A stretch of 64,000 nt of DNA, taken from contig CM070876.1 of the NCBI GenBank assembly GCA_036365515.1, positions 97,163,300 through 97,227,299 of the forward strand, read 5' to 3'. The translations under genes were made by a program, and so were the position numbers. How positions within the stretch are numbered: the stretch's first letter is position 1; every line of letters starts with the position of its first letter. Of this stretch, positions 33,201 to 45,199 are shown in pieces. Origin of the DNA: Torymus aiolomorphi (taxonomy: Eukaryota; Arthropoda; Insecta; Hymenoptera; Torymidae). Below the pieces are notes generated by a model. The model was given only the letters and a program-made list of their open reading frames with translations. It was not told the DNA's origin and made no database searches.

Positions 33201-36200
33201 TAAACATATGAAGTATTTCCTAAGGCGAGTGTAAGATTCCTATTTTTACTCGAACATTGACAGAAACTAATCTAAAGTTCATATTAATTTTTCTGTCGAT
33301 GGTTGTGACAAGCTTTTTCTAAAGTATGACTGAACGTATGGCTTAAAGTATGGCTGAAAGTATGGCTTCAAGTATGGATGAAAGTATGGCTTAATGTATG
33401 GCATAAAGTATGGCTTAAAGTATGGCTGAAAGTATGGCTTAAAGTATGGCTGAAAGTTAACGTTTAGATTTCGTAAGGAGATCGTAGTATTCGAATTATT
33501 TCCACAACCTTGACTGAGATTTACATAAATGTTTTGTATTAAATTTCCCGTGAGTAGAACGTATTTATCATTATTTTCCCAATAATTACCGTAACATAAC
33601 ATTAACCTTGTATGATGTTTTACGTAATTTAATCGTAAGACTTCAATTCGGTTTTCCAAACTTTAAAAAAGATGAACTGAGCTAAAGTTAATATAAACAT
33701 GAAGTATATCCTAAGGTGAGTAAGATTCCTATTTTTACACGAAAATTAACGGAAAATAATCTGAAGTGCATATTAAGTTCCCGTCGAGGGCTGTGACAAG
33801 CTTTTACTATAGTATGACTGAAGGTATGGCTTAAAGTATGGCTGAAAGTATGGCTGAAAGTATGGCTTGAAGTGTGGATGAAAGTATGGCTTAAAGTATG
33901 CCGTAAAGTATGGCTTAATGTATCAATGAATGTATGGCCTAAAGTATTGATGAATGTATGGCTTATAGTATGGCTTAAAGTATGGCTTAAAGTATGGCAT
34001 AAAGTATGGATGAAAGTATGGCTGATAGTTATCGCTTGGATTCCGTAAGGAGATCGTAGGATCCGAATTATTTTCACAGCCTTGACTGAAATTCACCTAA
34101 ATTTTGTCATTAGTTTATCGTGAGTAGAACGTATTTATCATTATTTTCTCAAACTTTACCGAAATTTAACATTAACCTTGAATGATGTTTTACGTAACTT
34201 AATCTTAAGATTTCAATACGGTTTTACAAACTTTAAAAGAGATGAACTGAGGCAAAATGAATATAAACAAATAAAGTATTTCCTAAGGCGAGTGAAAGAT
34301 TCCTATTTTTACACGCACATTGATGGAAACTAATTGGAAATTGATATTAAGTATTCTGTCGATGGTTGTGGCAAGCTTTTTCTAAAGTATGGCTGAAGGT
34401 ATGGCTTAAAGTACGGCTGAAAGTATGGCTGAAAGTATGGCCTGAAGTATGGATGAAAGTATGGCTTAAAGTATGATTTAAGTATGGCTTAAAGTATGGA
34501 TGAAAGTTTATTATTTTCCCAAACATTACCGAAACTTAACATTGACCTTGTATGATGTTTTACGTAATTTAATCGCAAGATTTGAATTCGGTTTTCCAAA
34601 CTTTAAAAGAGATGAGCTGAGCCAAAGTTAATATAAACATTTCCTATGGCGAGTGTATGATTCCTATTTTTACACGAACATTGACAGAAATTAATCTAAA
34701 GTTCATATTAATTTTTCTGTCGATGGTTGTGACAAGCTTTTTCTAAAGTTTGGCTTAAAGTATGGCTTAAAGTATGGCTGAAAGTACGGCATACAGTATC
34801 GATGAAAGTATGGCTTAAAGTATGGCTTAAGGTATGGCTGAAAGTATGGCTTAAAGTATGGCTGAAAGTGTGGCTGAAAGTTACGTTTAGATTCCGTAAC
34901 GAGATCGTAGGATTCGAATTATTTCCACAACCTTGACTGAAATTCACCTAAATTTTTTGTATTAAGCTTCCCGTGAGTAGAACGTATTTATCATTATTTT
35001 TCCAAACTTTACTGAATCATAACATTAACCTTGTATGACGTTTTACGTAATTTAATCGTAAGATTTCAATTCGGTTTTCCAAACTTTAAAAGAGATGAAC
35101 TAAGCTAAAGTTAATATAAACATATGAAGTATTTCCTAAGGCGAGTGTGAAATTCCTATTTTTACACGAACATTGACGGAAACTAATCTGAAGTTCATAT
35201 TAAGTTTCCTGTCCATAGTCGTGACAAGCTTTTTCAGAAGTATGGCTTAAAGTATGGCTTAAAGTATGGCTGAAAGTATGGCTTAAAATATTGCTGAAAG
35301 TATGGCTTAAAGTATGGCTGAACGTATGGCTGAAACCATGGCTTGTAGTATGGATTAAAGTAAGGCTTAAAGTATGCCTTAAGGTATGGCTTCAAGTATG
35401 AATGAAAGTATGGCTTAAAGTATTGATCAATGTATGGTTTAAAGTATGGCTTAAAGTATCGCTTAACGTATGGCTTAAAGTATGGATGAAAGTATGGCTG
35501 AAAGTATGGCTGAAAGTTATTGTTTAGATTCCGTAAGGAGATCGTAGGACCCGAATTATTTTCACAGCCTTGCCTGAAATTCACCTAAATTTTGTAATTA
35601 GTTTCTCGTGAGTAGAACGTATTTATCATTATTTTCTCAAACTTTACCGAAATTTAACATTAACCTCTTATGATCTTTTACGTAAATTATTCTTAAGATT
35701 TCAATTCGGTTTTACAAACTTTAAAAGAGATGAGCTGAGCCAAAGTTAATATAAACATATGAAGTATTTCCTAAGGCGAGCCTAAGATTCCTACTTTTAC
35801 ACGAACATTGACAGAAACTAATCTAAAGTTCATATTAAGTTTTCTGTCGATGGATGTGACAAGCTTTTTCTAAAGTATGGCTGAAGGTGTGGCTTAAAGT
35901 ATGACTGAAAGTATGGCTTAAAGTATTGATGAAGGTATGAATGAAAGTATGGCTTAAAGTATGGCTTAAAGTATGGCTTAATGTATGGCTGAAAGTATGG
36001 CTTAAAGTATGGCTTAAAGTATCGCTGAAAGTTATCGTTCAGATTCCGCAATGATATCGTAGTATTCGTATTATTTCCACAACCTCGACTGAAATTCACC
36101 TAAATTTTGTATTACGTTTCTCGTGAGTAGAACGTATATATCATTATTTTCCCAAACTTTACCGAAACTTAACATTAACCTTGTATGATGTTTTACGTAA

Positions 36201-36411
36201 TTTAATCGTAAGATTTCAATTCGGTTTTCCAAACTTTAAAAGAGATGAAAGTATGGCATAAGGTATGGCTGGAAGTATGGCTTAAAGTATGTCTGAAAGT
36301 ATGGCTTACAGTATGGATGAAAATATGGCTTAAGGTATGGCTTTAAGTATGGCTTAAAGTGTGGATGAAAGTATGGCTTAAAGTATGGCTGAATGTATGG
36401 CTTAAGAGGAC
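30293..36411. repeat. Complex satellite, right block
   Basis: Direct continuation of the left block. Minisatellite runs begin at about 30508, 30940, 31362, 32078, 32880, 33311, 33800, 34374, 34733, 35226 and 35859, plus a linker-deleted unit at 36245. The array ends abruptly at about 36411 in single-copy sequence. Adjacent units at 30508 and 30940 are nearly identical, indicating recent local duplication. Confidence 0.9.
33279..33659 (-). other. Recurrent satellite ORF (linker peptide plus PYFK repeats)
   Basis: The minus strand of several satellite units is open across linker and minisatellite: a shared N-terminal part of about 75 residues (ENRIEV, NNDKYVLLTGN, QGCGNN, TISLRNLN) and a tail of PYFKPYFQ-type repeats. 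Similar frames lie at 12784-13308, 13460-13984 and 31610-31933. The frame begins at a TTG, not an ATG. Since the repeat is 12 bp, long open frames are expected by chance of phase, so translation is doubtful. Confidence 0.25.
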
Positions 36412-38049
36412 GTCGGAGTACATTGTTCACTGTATCGAAGCTCATATGGTAACTGATGGTTAGGTTATAAACCGAGTCGGTAATCAAAAAAAATACAGGG
36501 ATCTATGCTAATGGCACACTATTTGCGCGGAATACTGCTGCAGCGCCCCCAGTAAAAAAATCCCTAGGAAAGGAAAGGTTACGCGGGCTTTTCAAATATA
36601 CACTTATGACGGAAGGTTTTTAGGTCGTCTGATAGTCTACCGATGTTTTGTTATCAGGCATTTTGATCTTTAGAATTCAAGTTTTTATATTATAAATGCT
36701 GACAAATAGTCAGGCAATTTATTATAAACAAATTATTGTTAACAATTAGTGATTTTTCGAATTTTTTTTGTATTTTTCAGACCATTTTCAACAATATAAA
36801 GAAAACAAAATTAACAGAATAATTGTTCACAATTATTTGTTTCTACCATCCTAACCTAAAAATCGTACATTTGACACGATTTGTAAGCTGTCGTGGCATA
36901 AAATATTGTATGAAACTCGTGTGTAAGGAAATTTTTACCACATTCGACTTTTCTCACTCGCTTCGCTCGTACGAAAAACTTTTCATGCGGTAAATAATCA
37001 TCTTCCACACCAGCGTCATAATGTACTATTGTAAAAAATTGCCTAATTGTCAGCATTCTAATATGAAAATTTGGATTCAGGATATCCAAATGCCTACTAA
37101 TGAAACATCGGTAAACCCCATACATCATCGGACGACCTCAAACCATTCATCTTTAGTGTATATTTGTGAGGCGCGCGCAGCGACTGTCGCCTCCTGTACA
37201 GGTTTAAACATCTAATCATTTCCAGGCGTGTGGTGAGGTGTGAGGCTGGGCTTGGACAGGTAGCTTGACTTTCTTTTATTTATTTTTTTTTTTTTTTTTT
37301 ATGATTTTGTATGACCCCGTGACTAGACCGCACTTATGCCACGGATAGGCGTGAGAGCGGATCCTCTCTTAAAATAGTGATGGCCGGATGTTGTGAAGAC
37401 TTTATACATTCATTTTGATTGATCTGTAAGGAATAGGCGCGAAACTTTGCTACTTCCGCCACATTTGAACTTTTTTAATCGAATTTATTTTTAATTATTT
37501 AAAACCAAATATTTAATTCAAAATAGAAGAAAAAAATTATCTTTTTATGCTTTGAAAAATTATTTGGTTATGACCATTTAAACTAATTAAAATGAAATCA
37601 TTTTGTAAAATTATATTCATAACCTCAAAAACAAAATAGTACGCGCGCAGCGCGTTTGGAGTTTGCTAGTTTATGTAAACGCGATAGAAAATATCGTATG
37701 ACTAGTGCCTTCAGCGGCCCACTGCACGACGTCAATTATCATCCTCGCTGCGTTCCAGCGTTAATTTCACGCCAATCAATAAGGAGCTACTCATGGCACT
37801 GGAATCGTAATATACTATTTCACACTGTCGTATCCCGGATTATCAAATTTCGAAATACCTCCAAATGACAAGTATAAAAAATAAACTTTAAGGCAACATG
37901 TTCAGAGGCTGTCTAGCACCTCGTCATACACCTGGATTCAGACGTTCTGCTCGTACCCTGTACAGGTCCTACAAAATTTTCCCACCCCCTAGAACGATAC
38001 TGTTGTGACGCGTTAATGTGGAAGCGCTCGCATCACAGTAGCTGGGTGT
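36412..38049. other. Unassigned AT-rich sequence with an antisense poly-A tract
   Basis: Single-copy-looking DNA after the satellite. A run of about 18 T (37284-37301) preceded by T-rich sequence would be a poly-A tail on the minus strand, so 37300-37400 may be the 3' end of a retroposed sequence. A 90-codon minus frame at 36856-37128 has no recognisable feature. No gene supported. Confidence 0.4.
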
Positions 38050-38411
38050 AGTTGTATCGTCGGGTGACTGGTGAAAGGAGACAATTCGGTTGAGAGCTAA
38101 GAAACGAGACAACTCGGCCGAGCGCTAAGAAACGAGACAACTCGGCCGAGCGCTAAGAAACGAGACAACTCGGCCGGAGCGCTAAGAAATCAGACAATTC
38201 GGTCGAGAGCTAAGACACCAGACAACTCGGCTGAACGCTAGGAAAACTGGGCAACTCGGCCCACAGTGATCGTCTGGTTTCTTAGCTCTCGACCGAGTTG
38301 TCTGGTTTCTTAGCGCTCGGCCGAGTTGTCTCGTTTCTTAGCGCTCGGTCTATTGTCTGGTTTCTTAGCTTTCAGCTGAATTGTCTCCTTTCACCTCTCA
38401 CCCGACGGTAT
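38050..38411. repeat. Foldback element with internal 28-bp tandem repeats
   Basis: Left arm: six copies of a 28-bp unit related to GAGACAACTCGGCCGAGCGC plus TAAGAAAC. Right arm: the reverse complement, with four to five copies. Outer ends GTCGGGTGACTGGTGAAAGGAG and CTCCTTTCACCTCTCACCCGAC pair. The structure resembles foldback transposons, whose inverted repeats are built of short tandem units. Confidence 0.75.
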
Positions 38412-38437
38412 CGTGTCTACAAAGATTCGCCTATACA

Positions 38438-38439
<2 letters not shown>

Positions 38440-38487
<48 letters not shown>

Positions 38488-38493
38488 GCACGC
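38440..38493. repeat. Microsatellite (CA)n(CG)n(CACG)n
   Basis: About 17 CA units passing into CG repeats and then GCAC units. Confidence 0.95.
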
Positions 38494-38739
38494 ACATTAA
38501 GCAAAAAACACAAATACAAAATAAACCGTTTAGTTATTCTAATATGTAATGTTAATTTTTGTGTATCTTTTTCGAAATATTTTATTTTTAGTTTTATTGT
38601 ATTTTATTTAATTTGTTTATTCAGGTATGAATATTTCATTAGATTTTCTGATTGTTTTTTAACATCACTATTACATTTAATATCTTATTACATTTCAATT
38701 ATTATAACTTCTATGTGATTTGATCTAGTTCTGCATAAA

Positions 38740-39760
38740 TATGACAACTAATTTGAACTTTTGGGATGTAATAAATATAACGAATTTGTTGGCGTACTTA
38801 TAGTTGTAATTTTAGCGAGTTGCCGTTCTAAACATTAAAACTATTCGTCAAATTATCACACTTGATGTATTACTTTTCCTTTTTATATATTTTATATTCC
38901 AAAATATCGCTTTATATTATTGATTTATAAAATTATGTATCAACGAGACATGTCAATTTGAACGTAAGAACGTTCAAATAAGTATTTATTTATAATCACG
39001 ATTTTTATTACTTATAGTATAAAATTACGTGATTAGTAATACTTGAAGTTTTGACATGTCCATACATTTTTAAGACAAAGAATTTATTCGCACACACTTT
39101 TAGATTTATAGATTTTCCGTGCTCATAATTACAATTATTCTTATCATTATCAGTCTTACGCGTAACCGTATTACTTCGCCTTCCTTGTTATATCAGAATA
39201 TTATAGACAGAAATTATCTATTAATACTATGCCATAGAAACATAACACGGCAGCTAATTTCCACGTCAGTACGTTCAAGTAAGTATTTATTTGTAATCAC
39301 AATTTTTAAAAGTATAAAAATACGTGATTAATAATACTTAATACTTTCAGCATGTAATAAATATAAAGAATTTATTGGCGTACTCACACTTGTAATTTTA
39401 TAGACTTGCCGTTATAATCATTAAAAGTATTCATCTAATTATCAATTTTGACGTATTATTTTGCCTTTTCATACCAGAATATCATCAATTTATTTGATTT
39501 ATTTATAAAATTGTAAATCAATTAGACATGTAAATTTTAACGTAAGTACGTTCGAGTAAGAATTTATTTATAATCACGATTTTTACTTATAGTATAAAAT
39601 ACGTGATTAGTAATACTTGAAGTTTTCACATGTCCATTGATTTTTAATACAGAAAATTCGTATATACACACACATCGTATTTGAGGGATTTGCCATTCTA
39701 ATAATTAAAATTATTATTGATAAATATTATAATTTAAGATTCATTTTGTATTGACTTTAT
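38740..39760. repeat. Degenerate tandem repeat of about 300 bp
   Basis: A block with AAGTACGTTCRARTAAG, ATTTATTTATAATCACGATTTTTA and AAATACGTGATTAGTAATACTTGAAGTTTT occurs at about 38960, 39260 and 39540; a companion block ATGTAATAAATATAAMGAATTTRTTGGCGTACT occurs at about 38768 and 39352. Very AT-rich; no coding frame. Confidence 0.65.
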
Positions 39761-39769
39761 TTTAATACT

Positions 39770-40250
39770 GTGCAGAACGCATGGTGCCTCTTACAGGAAC
39801 CCGTATGCTAACACGTACACATTTCACATTTCATGACACGATTTCGTTGTAAACAAGTATAGTTACAATTGTATTACGAAATATATTACTTAATCCACCT
39901 CAAATCAAACAATGCGACTACGGTCATATTGCCGATTATTTTGGTATCTAAAGATGTTTTGCTTCTTTGAAAAGATTTCTCACTTAACCAAACCCGAAGA
40001 AGAAAGACAAGAAAGTTACTTATAAAATATAAAAATCTAAAAGTACAAATCATTTATTGTGCGTGTGTGTGTATGTGCGCGCAATAAATAAACCCTCGCT
40101 ATCGCTCGGGCGGTATTGCACGGTGCAAAAATCGACTGCACAAAACCGTGTTCAAATGAATAAAAGAACGTAGTTTACTCATAAGCTTATATATGTTACG
40201 TACGAAAGGACGACAGAGTGAATTAAGTTGGCTCGAGCGGTCTAGTAGAT
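39770..40250. other. AT-rich intergenic stretch
   Basis: Contains a short GT/GC dinucleotide run (40061-40082). I see no gene. Confidence 0.4.
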
Positions 40251-40850
40251 CTAAAGCTATGAACATTTTTTACAAAAATTCATTTACACATTCCAATCTG
40301 AAAACTGATATGACAGAAAAAAGGGCTCTTAACATAAGGGAAAACATTTTTGTTAGAAAATTTCCAATTTTGCAAAAGTAAATATTGTCCATTCAAAAAA
40401 ATTTAATAAGAAATACTAATCTTATTTATTTTTCATTCAATTTTAATTCTCAAAGTCTCATTTTCTTCCTTGTTCAACGATATCAAAATTGGAAAATTTT
40501 CAAAACCTGCAAAGTTATATGCAATTGTTTATAAAATTCAGTGACAAATCTACAAACAATTGCATATAACTTTGCAGGTTTTGAAAATTTTCCAATATTG
40601 ATATCGTTGACTCCCCCTGAAATTGAACAAGGAAGAAAATGAGACCTTGAGAATTAAAATTGAATGAAAAAACAAAAAAGATTAGTATTTCTTATTGAAT
40701 TTTTTTTAATGGACAATATTTACTTTCGCAAAATTGGAAATTTTCTAACAAAAATGTTTTCCGTTATGTTAAGAGCCCTTTTTTCTGTCATATCAGTTTT
40801 CAGATTGGAATGTGTTAATGAATTTTTGTAAAAAACGTTCATAGCTTTAG
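40251..40850. repeat. Foldback repeat of 600 bp, nearly perfect hairpin
   Basis: CTAAAGCTATGAAC at the left end pairs with GTTCATAGCTTTAG at the right end; arms of about 290 bp pair with few mismatches around a loop near 40545. Blocks such as GGAAAATTTTCAAAACCTGCAAAG and its complement leave almost no spacer. No transposase. Related in its inner blocks to 41867-42535. Confidence 0.85.
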
Positions 40851-40870
40851 GATAGTCGCTTAAAAAATAT

Positions 40871-40941
40871 GCGACGAGCGGGATTTGAAAACACGGACCC
40901 GAGATTTGTAGTCTCGCGCTCTACCACTGAGCTAACGCTAC
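40871..40941 (-). tRNA. tRNA-Cys-like pseudogene or SINE head
   Basis: The minus strand shows TAGCTCAGTGGTAGAGC (D arm, A box), an anticodon arm with loop CTACAAA and TTCAAAT (B-box region). Similarity to insect tRNA-Cys is clear, but the anticodon reads ACA rather than GCA, two T-stem pairs and two acceptor pairs are broken, and no CCA is expected. More likely a decayed tRNA copy or a tRNA-derived retroposon than a working gene. Confidence 0.55.
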
Positions 40942-41231
40942 GATGCTTGCTCAAGAGCATCACGAGAGCCTTGTCATAGGGACAAGGCTCATAAAGATAA
41001 GCTTCAAGCGGATGCTTCAGCTCGGATTACCGTCCACCTGAGCCCGTGACAGTAGACAGAGCAACTCCAGAGGAACATCGCTACTTACATTTTACCTGGA
41101 GAACGTTTAGATACCTCGTCGCTGCGTAGCCGATGCTTGCTCATTGTACTGCAAATTCATATCAAATTACCCACGATCTTCTTGAAGTTAATGGTTACGG
41201 GTGGTAAGATCTCATGAAGGCATGTTGTCGT

Positions 41232-41395
41232 CTGCAGGAGCTCTTCACCTTAGGTAGAACAAATTATATTAATAATGAATCAAGTAGTAGTAATGTAGAG
41301 AGCAGTGTCAATATTCTAGAAACAAGGGGGCAGACAGATGGAAATTTGGAGGTTAGGGTCGGCTATACTACAGAATAAAGTCCCAGTCCAGATAA
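41232..41395 (-). repeat. Intron-like repeat, copy A (truncated)
   Basis: Starts (plus strand) with CTGCAGGAGCTCTTCACC and follows the family to CTATACTACAGAATAAAGTCCCAGTCC, then ends without the donor site. Diverged internally. Same family as the copies at 43.5-47.7 and 57.2 kb. Confidence 0.7.
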
Positions 41396-41866
41396 TAATA
41401 ATTAATTATAACTAATTAATAATTACCATAATGATTAATTATAATTAATTACCATAATGTTACCATAGTAAATTAGTTCATAATCAAGTCAAAATGTCAC
41501 CTCATTTCACGTAAAAATTAGGTTGATATTTTCATTTATTATTATTATTATTATTTATTAATATAAATTAATATTATTTTTCACTTATTTGAATGTACGG
41601 TGAAGTAATGTTTTTGATGTACATGCTGGTAAAGTTTTGAATGATTCATTATAATTTACATACAATGAAATATAAACATGTAAAACTAAAATTATAAATG
41701 ACGAAAATGAATAATAAATAAAAATATTACAAGAATTTTCAGGTGAGAAACCACTGGTAATAAACTGATAATCAAATGACAGTCATCCGATTATCAAGTG
41801 ATTTTCTGCTGATATGCATTACTGCTGATCTGCAAATTCTCAGACAAGTCATGTCTTCGAATTGAC

Positions 41867-42535
41867 AACGTGGTTCTATGGGTTATATAGTACTTAAATA
41901 TAACATATTCTACAATGAATTGTTCTCATACAGTAAAGTGAGAACCAAAATAGTATCATAGACCGGTAATCGAAGTTACGGAAAAAATTAATTTTTACCA
42001 AATTTTAGTTCTAACAAAGTATGCAACAAATCGTTTTAATCTTTTTCATTTTGGCTTCTAATTCAATTTTTAAAGGCTCATTTTCATCTTTGTTGGATTT
42101 CACTACGAGGTATCGTGGATCAAATTAAAAAAATGTTTAAAACCTTAAAAGTTACAGGCAATTGTTTATCAACTTTTGTACGAATCTGGAATGAATTCGA
42201 GCCAAACTTACCGTAAACAATTGCTTGCAACTTTTAAGGTTTTAAACATTTTTTAATTTAATCCATGATAGCTCCTACTGAAATCCAACAAAGATGAAAA
42301 TGAGCCTTTAAAAATTGAATTAGAAGCCAAAATTAAAAAGATTAAAACGATTTCTTGCATCATTTTTTTACATTGACAATCTCTACTTTGTTAGTACTAA
42401 AATTTAGTTAAAAAATTTTTTCCCGTAGCTTAAAGTACCGGTCTATGATACTATATAGGTTTTCACTTTGCAGTATGAGAACAATTCATTGTGCAATATT
42501 TTATATTGAAGTACTATATAACCCATAGAACCACC
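41867..42535. repeat. Foldback repeat of about 670 bp
   Basis: AACGTGGTTCTATGGGTTATATAGTACTT pairs with AAGTACTATATAACCCATAGAACCACCTT; inner arms pair through CATAGACCGGTAMT and AACCTTAAAAGTTRCARGCAATTG. Inner blocks (AATTCAATTTTTAAAGGCTCATTTTC, TTTGTTGGATTTC, CAATTGTTTAT) parallel the 600-bp foldback at 40251. Confidence 0.8.
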
Positions 42536-42616
42536 TTAAATATATAGGTTGCACGAGGCACGACTTATATAAAAGTGGGGAAAGCGAGCGGCTCGCCGCC
42601 GAGAGCGTGCTATCCC

Positions 42617-42965
42617 TGCTAAAAATATACTATTAAAACCGATTCAAAGTAGTTTTAATTGGATTTCTTAATTCGGTATTACCGAATTAAAACCAATTCA
42701 AACTATTAAGTCCAATTCAGACCGATTATAAATTTAAATACGTTCTAATCGGATTTTATCAATCATAATCTTAAACGAAACGAACAATAAAAGCAAAATG
42801 CGATCAGTTAAATACGATTAGAACCAACTCTTTTTTAATATCGGTCTGAATTGGACTTAATCGTTTAAATTGGTTTTAATTCGGTTAATAGCGTATTAAG
42901 AAATCGAATTAAAACCGATTATACTTTAAATCGTTTTTAATTGGTTATGATAGAATATTTTTAAC
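42617..42965. repeat. Foldback repeat rich in AAAACCGATT units
   Basis: Arms of about 150 bp pair around 42790. Within each arm, short units related to TTAAAACCGATTCAAA and TTAATTCGGT recur in both orientations, so each arm has secondary internal symmetry. Confidence 0.7.
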
Positions 42966-43537
42966 TGCGATTCCGTAGGCCAGTTACTGTTCGTTCGACA
43001 AACCTTTTTAGTGTCGATAAAGATTTGCTCTTTTATCAAACCACTGTTCAATACCCATATCAATGTTGATATTTTTATTTATTATTAATTATTGTTATTA
43101 TAAGTACTTTTAGTTTAAAATTTTGTAAATTAAATTTTATGTTCCTTGATTATGACGAATAATTAGAAACTTTGTTTTATAGCGTATGCATTGTTTCAAA
43201 CATATATTAGTTAATCATAGATTCTAATAATAAAGCTAACATAAGCTAATAAAAGCTTATAATAATAAATAATAATTAATAATAAATCTAAATATCAACC
43301 TGAATTTTTAGGTTAAAATCAGGTCATAATAAGCTGATGCTTGAGCATGATTTTCACATGATTTTTATTATCAGGTGATAATCAAGTAAGCCTTTTCATT
43401 AGGGGAGATACATACTCGACTCCGTAGCAGAAGTGCCAGTTACACTTTATGGTACTATCGTCGTCTCTCTCCGTTGTGTTCGCCCTGGTGATGCCCTGAG
43501 GAAGTAGTAGCTGCATCGGCTGCCCTCGAAGGGTGGT

Positions 43538-43711
43538 CTGCAGGTGCTCTTCACTTCAAGCAGAACAAAATATATAAATAACTTGGCAAATATTAGGGAT
43601 GAGGAGAGCAGTACCGAACTGCCAGGAATAGGGAAGCAGACAGATGGAAATTTTGAGGTTTGGTTTCAGTATACTATTAAAAAAAATCTCGGTCCAAAGC
43701 GAAGTACTTAC
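43538..43711 (-). repeat. Intron-like repeat, copy B (174 bp)
   Basis: On the minus strand it runs GTAAGTACTTCGCTTTGGAC to GAAGAGCACCTGCAG, consensus donor and acceptor at its exact ends. The core includes CATCTGTCTGC and TGGCAGTTCGGTACTGCTCTCC. Confidence 0.8.
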
Positions 43712-43860
43712 GCTTCGAGTCGATCGTAGGAACGTAGACTTCATTCAACTGCTCCATCGTCGTCGCTTCCCCGTCGTATTTCTCTTGGTGTTCTCCTTGG
43801 AAAACTATAGCTGCGCCGGCCGCCCTCAAGGAGAATACAATCCTATGAATGTCTGGTCAT
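43712..43860 (-). pseudogene. Exon-like unit between intron copies C and B
   Basis: 149 bp bounded by CTGCAG (copy C) and GTAAGT (copy B) on the minus strand. It aligns by eye with 47362-47505 through TACAATC, GCCGGC, TAATTGTAGCT-like and GATCGACTCG blocks. In the frame matching that unit it has stops (near the GRPAQL segment), so it is not clearly coding. Product unknown. Confidence 0.45.
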
Positions 43861-44035
43861 CTGCAGGTGCTCTTCACTTCAAGCAGAACAAAATATATAA
43901 ATAACTTGGCAAATATTATGGATGAGGAGAGCAGTATCGAACTGCCAGGAATAGGAAAGTAGACAGATGGAAATTTGGAAGTTTGGTTTCGGTATACTAT
44001 TGCAAAAAAATCTCGGTCCAAAGCGAAGTACTTAC
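43861..44035 (-). repeat. Intron-like repeat, copy C (175 bp)
   Basis: Minus strand GTAAGTACTTCGC to GAGCACCTGCAG, nearly identical to copy B. The exon-like sequence upstream (44036-44360) repeats the GATCGACTTGG, TCGACG and GCTACAGTTTCC blocks. Confidence 0.8.
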
Positions 44036-44239
44036 CCAAGTCGATCGTAGGAACGTAGACTTCAAGACTTCATTCAACTGCTCCATCGCCGTCGCTTCCC
44101 CGTCGTATTTCTCTCGATGTTCTCCTTGGGAAACTGTAGCTGGAGAGCCGATGCCGCTGGGGCCTCCTGACGCGCAGGCCCGAAGTAAGGTGGAAGAAGC
44201 GGCTGCAACGTCGATGGCGGCAACAGCGAGGTGAATGAA

Positions 44240-44875
44240 CCTTTTTTGGTTATGTGGTAGAGAGCTAGCAGGCTCGCGGGACTGGAGCTGATGGCCCGTA
44301 GAGCAGGTTAACCTCCGCGAGCTCCATCTCAATGAAGGTCGTCGGCCGTCCTCCTCTCCTGGCAGCACATTCATTAGATACTTCACTCTCAGTAGTCTTT
44401 TAATTCCATACTATTAGATAAAGAGCTATAATCACTTAGTTGTATTGAAGCTGATGGTAGATAGTGTAGTTAATGGTTTTAACGAAACTGATGGCCGTAC
44501 TACCAGTGTGGAGGGTAAAGAAAAACACAAGATTTTTAATTACTCCTGGAGTAATTTTTCACTTATATTAGATGAAAAAAATCAGTATTTCATGTATATT
44601 TGCACTATATAAGGACTAGATATTAAATTTATTAATAGTGGTATTTTTTCTTTTATTTCTCAGCTGTAACTTCTCTGAAAACATTGTTATGATTTGACGA
44701 ACACTACTGAATTTAAAAGGCTACTATATCATGTCAAGTACTTCTCAATTGCTGGTGCTAATATGTAAATTCTGTCAGAACTTATAATAGACAGAGTAGA
44801 GGAGATAAGTATAACAAAACTGTTTTGCAAACTTTAATGTCAATTATCTCAAAATTAATTTTTTAATAATTTTCA
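44240..44875. other. Non-coding AT-rich stretch after the exon-like cluster
   Basis: The first 150 bp still carry exon-like GC-rich sequence; the rest has no recognisable gene or repeat. Confidence 0.35.
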
Positions 44876-45194
44876 GGTAGGGCACGTAGCGCTGCTCTGG
44901 AACGCTTTGACCAAATGAATGACAGTTTGGGGAATGTCTTCTTTATACATATTTATACTGAATAAGCGCAGTGGATTATGGAAATAGACCTCCAATTAAT
45001 TTGTACGTAAAGAAATCTCTAAAAAATTTGAAAAATTATTAAAAAATTATTCATAGATGTATATTAAATGAAAGAATTCAACTTTTTCAATATCTGCTCC
45101 GCTTAATCAGTGTAAATATATATAAACAAGATTTTCCTCACTCTCTAATTCATTTGATCAAACTGTTCCAGACCAGCGCTACGTGCCCTGAGGT
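44876..45194. repeat. Inverted repeat of about 320 bp
   Basis: GGGCACGTAGCGCTG at the left pairs with CAGCGCTACGTGCCC at the right; arms continue as GGAACRSTTTGAYCAAATGAATKA. A non-autonomous foldback or MITE. Confidence 0.75.
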
Positions 45195-45199
45195 GTTAT

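Noticed and set aside
36856..37128. 90-residue minus-strand gene
   Set aside because: No conserved pattern and no splice or promoter context; kept only as unassigned sequence.
38298..38549. His/Thr-repeat frames at the CA microsatellite
   Set aside because: Products of the dinucleotide repeat.
40871..40941. Functional tRNA gene
   Set aside because: Anticodon ACA, mismatched T stem and acceptor stem argue for a pseudogene or SINE head.
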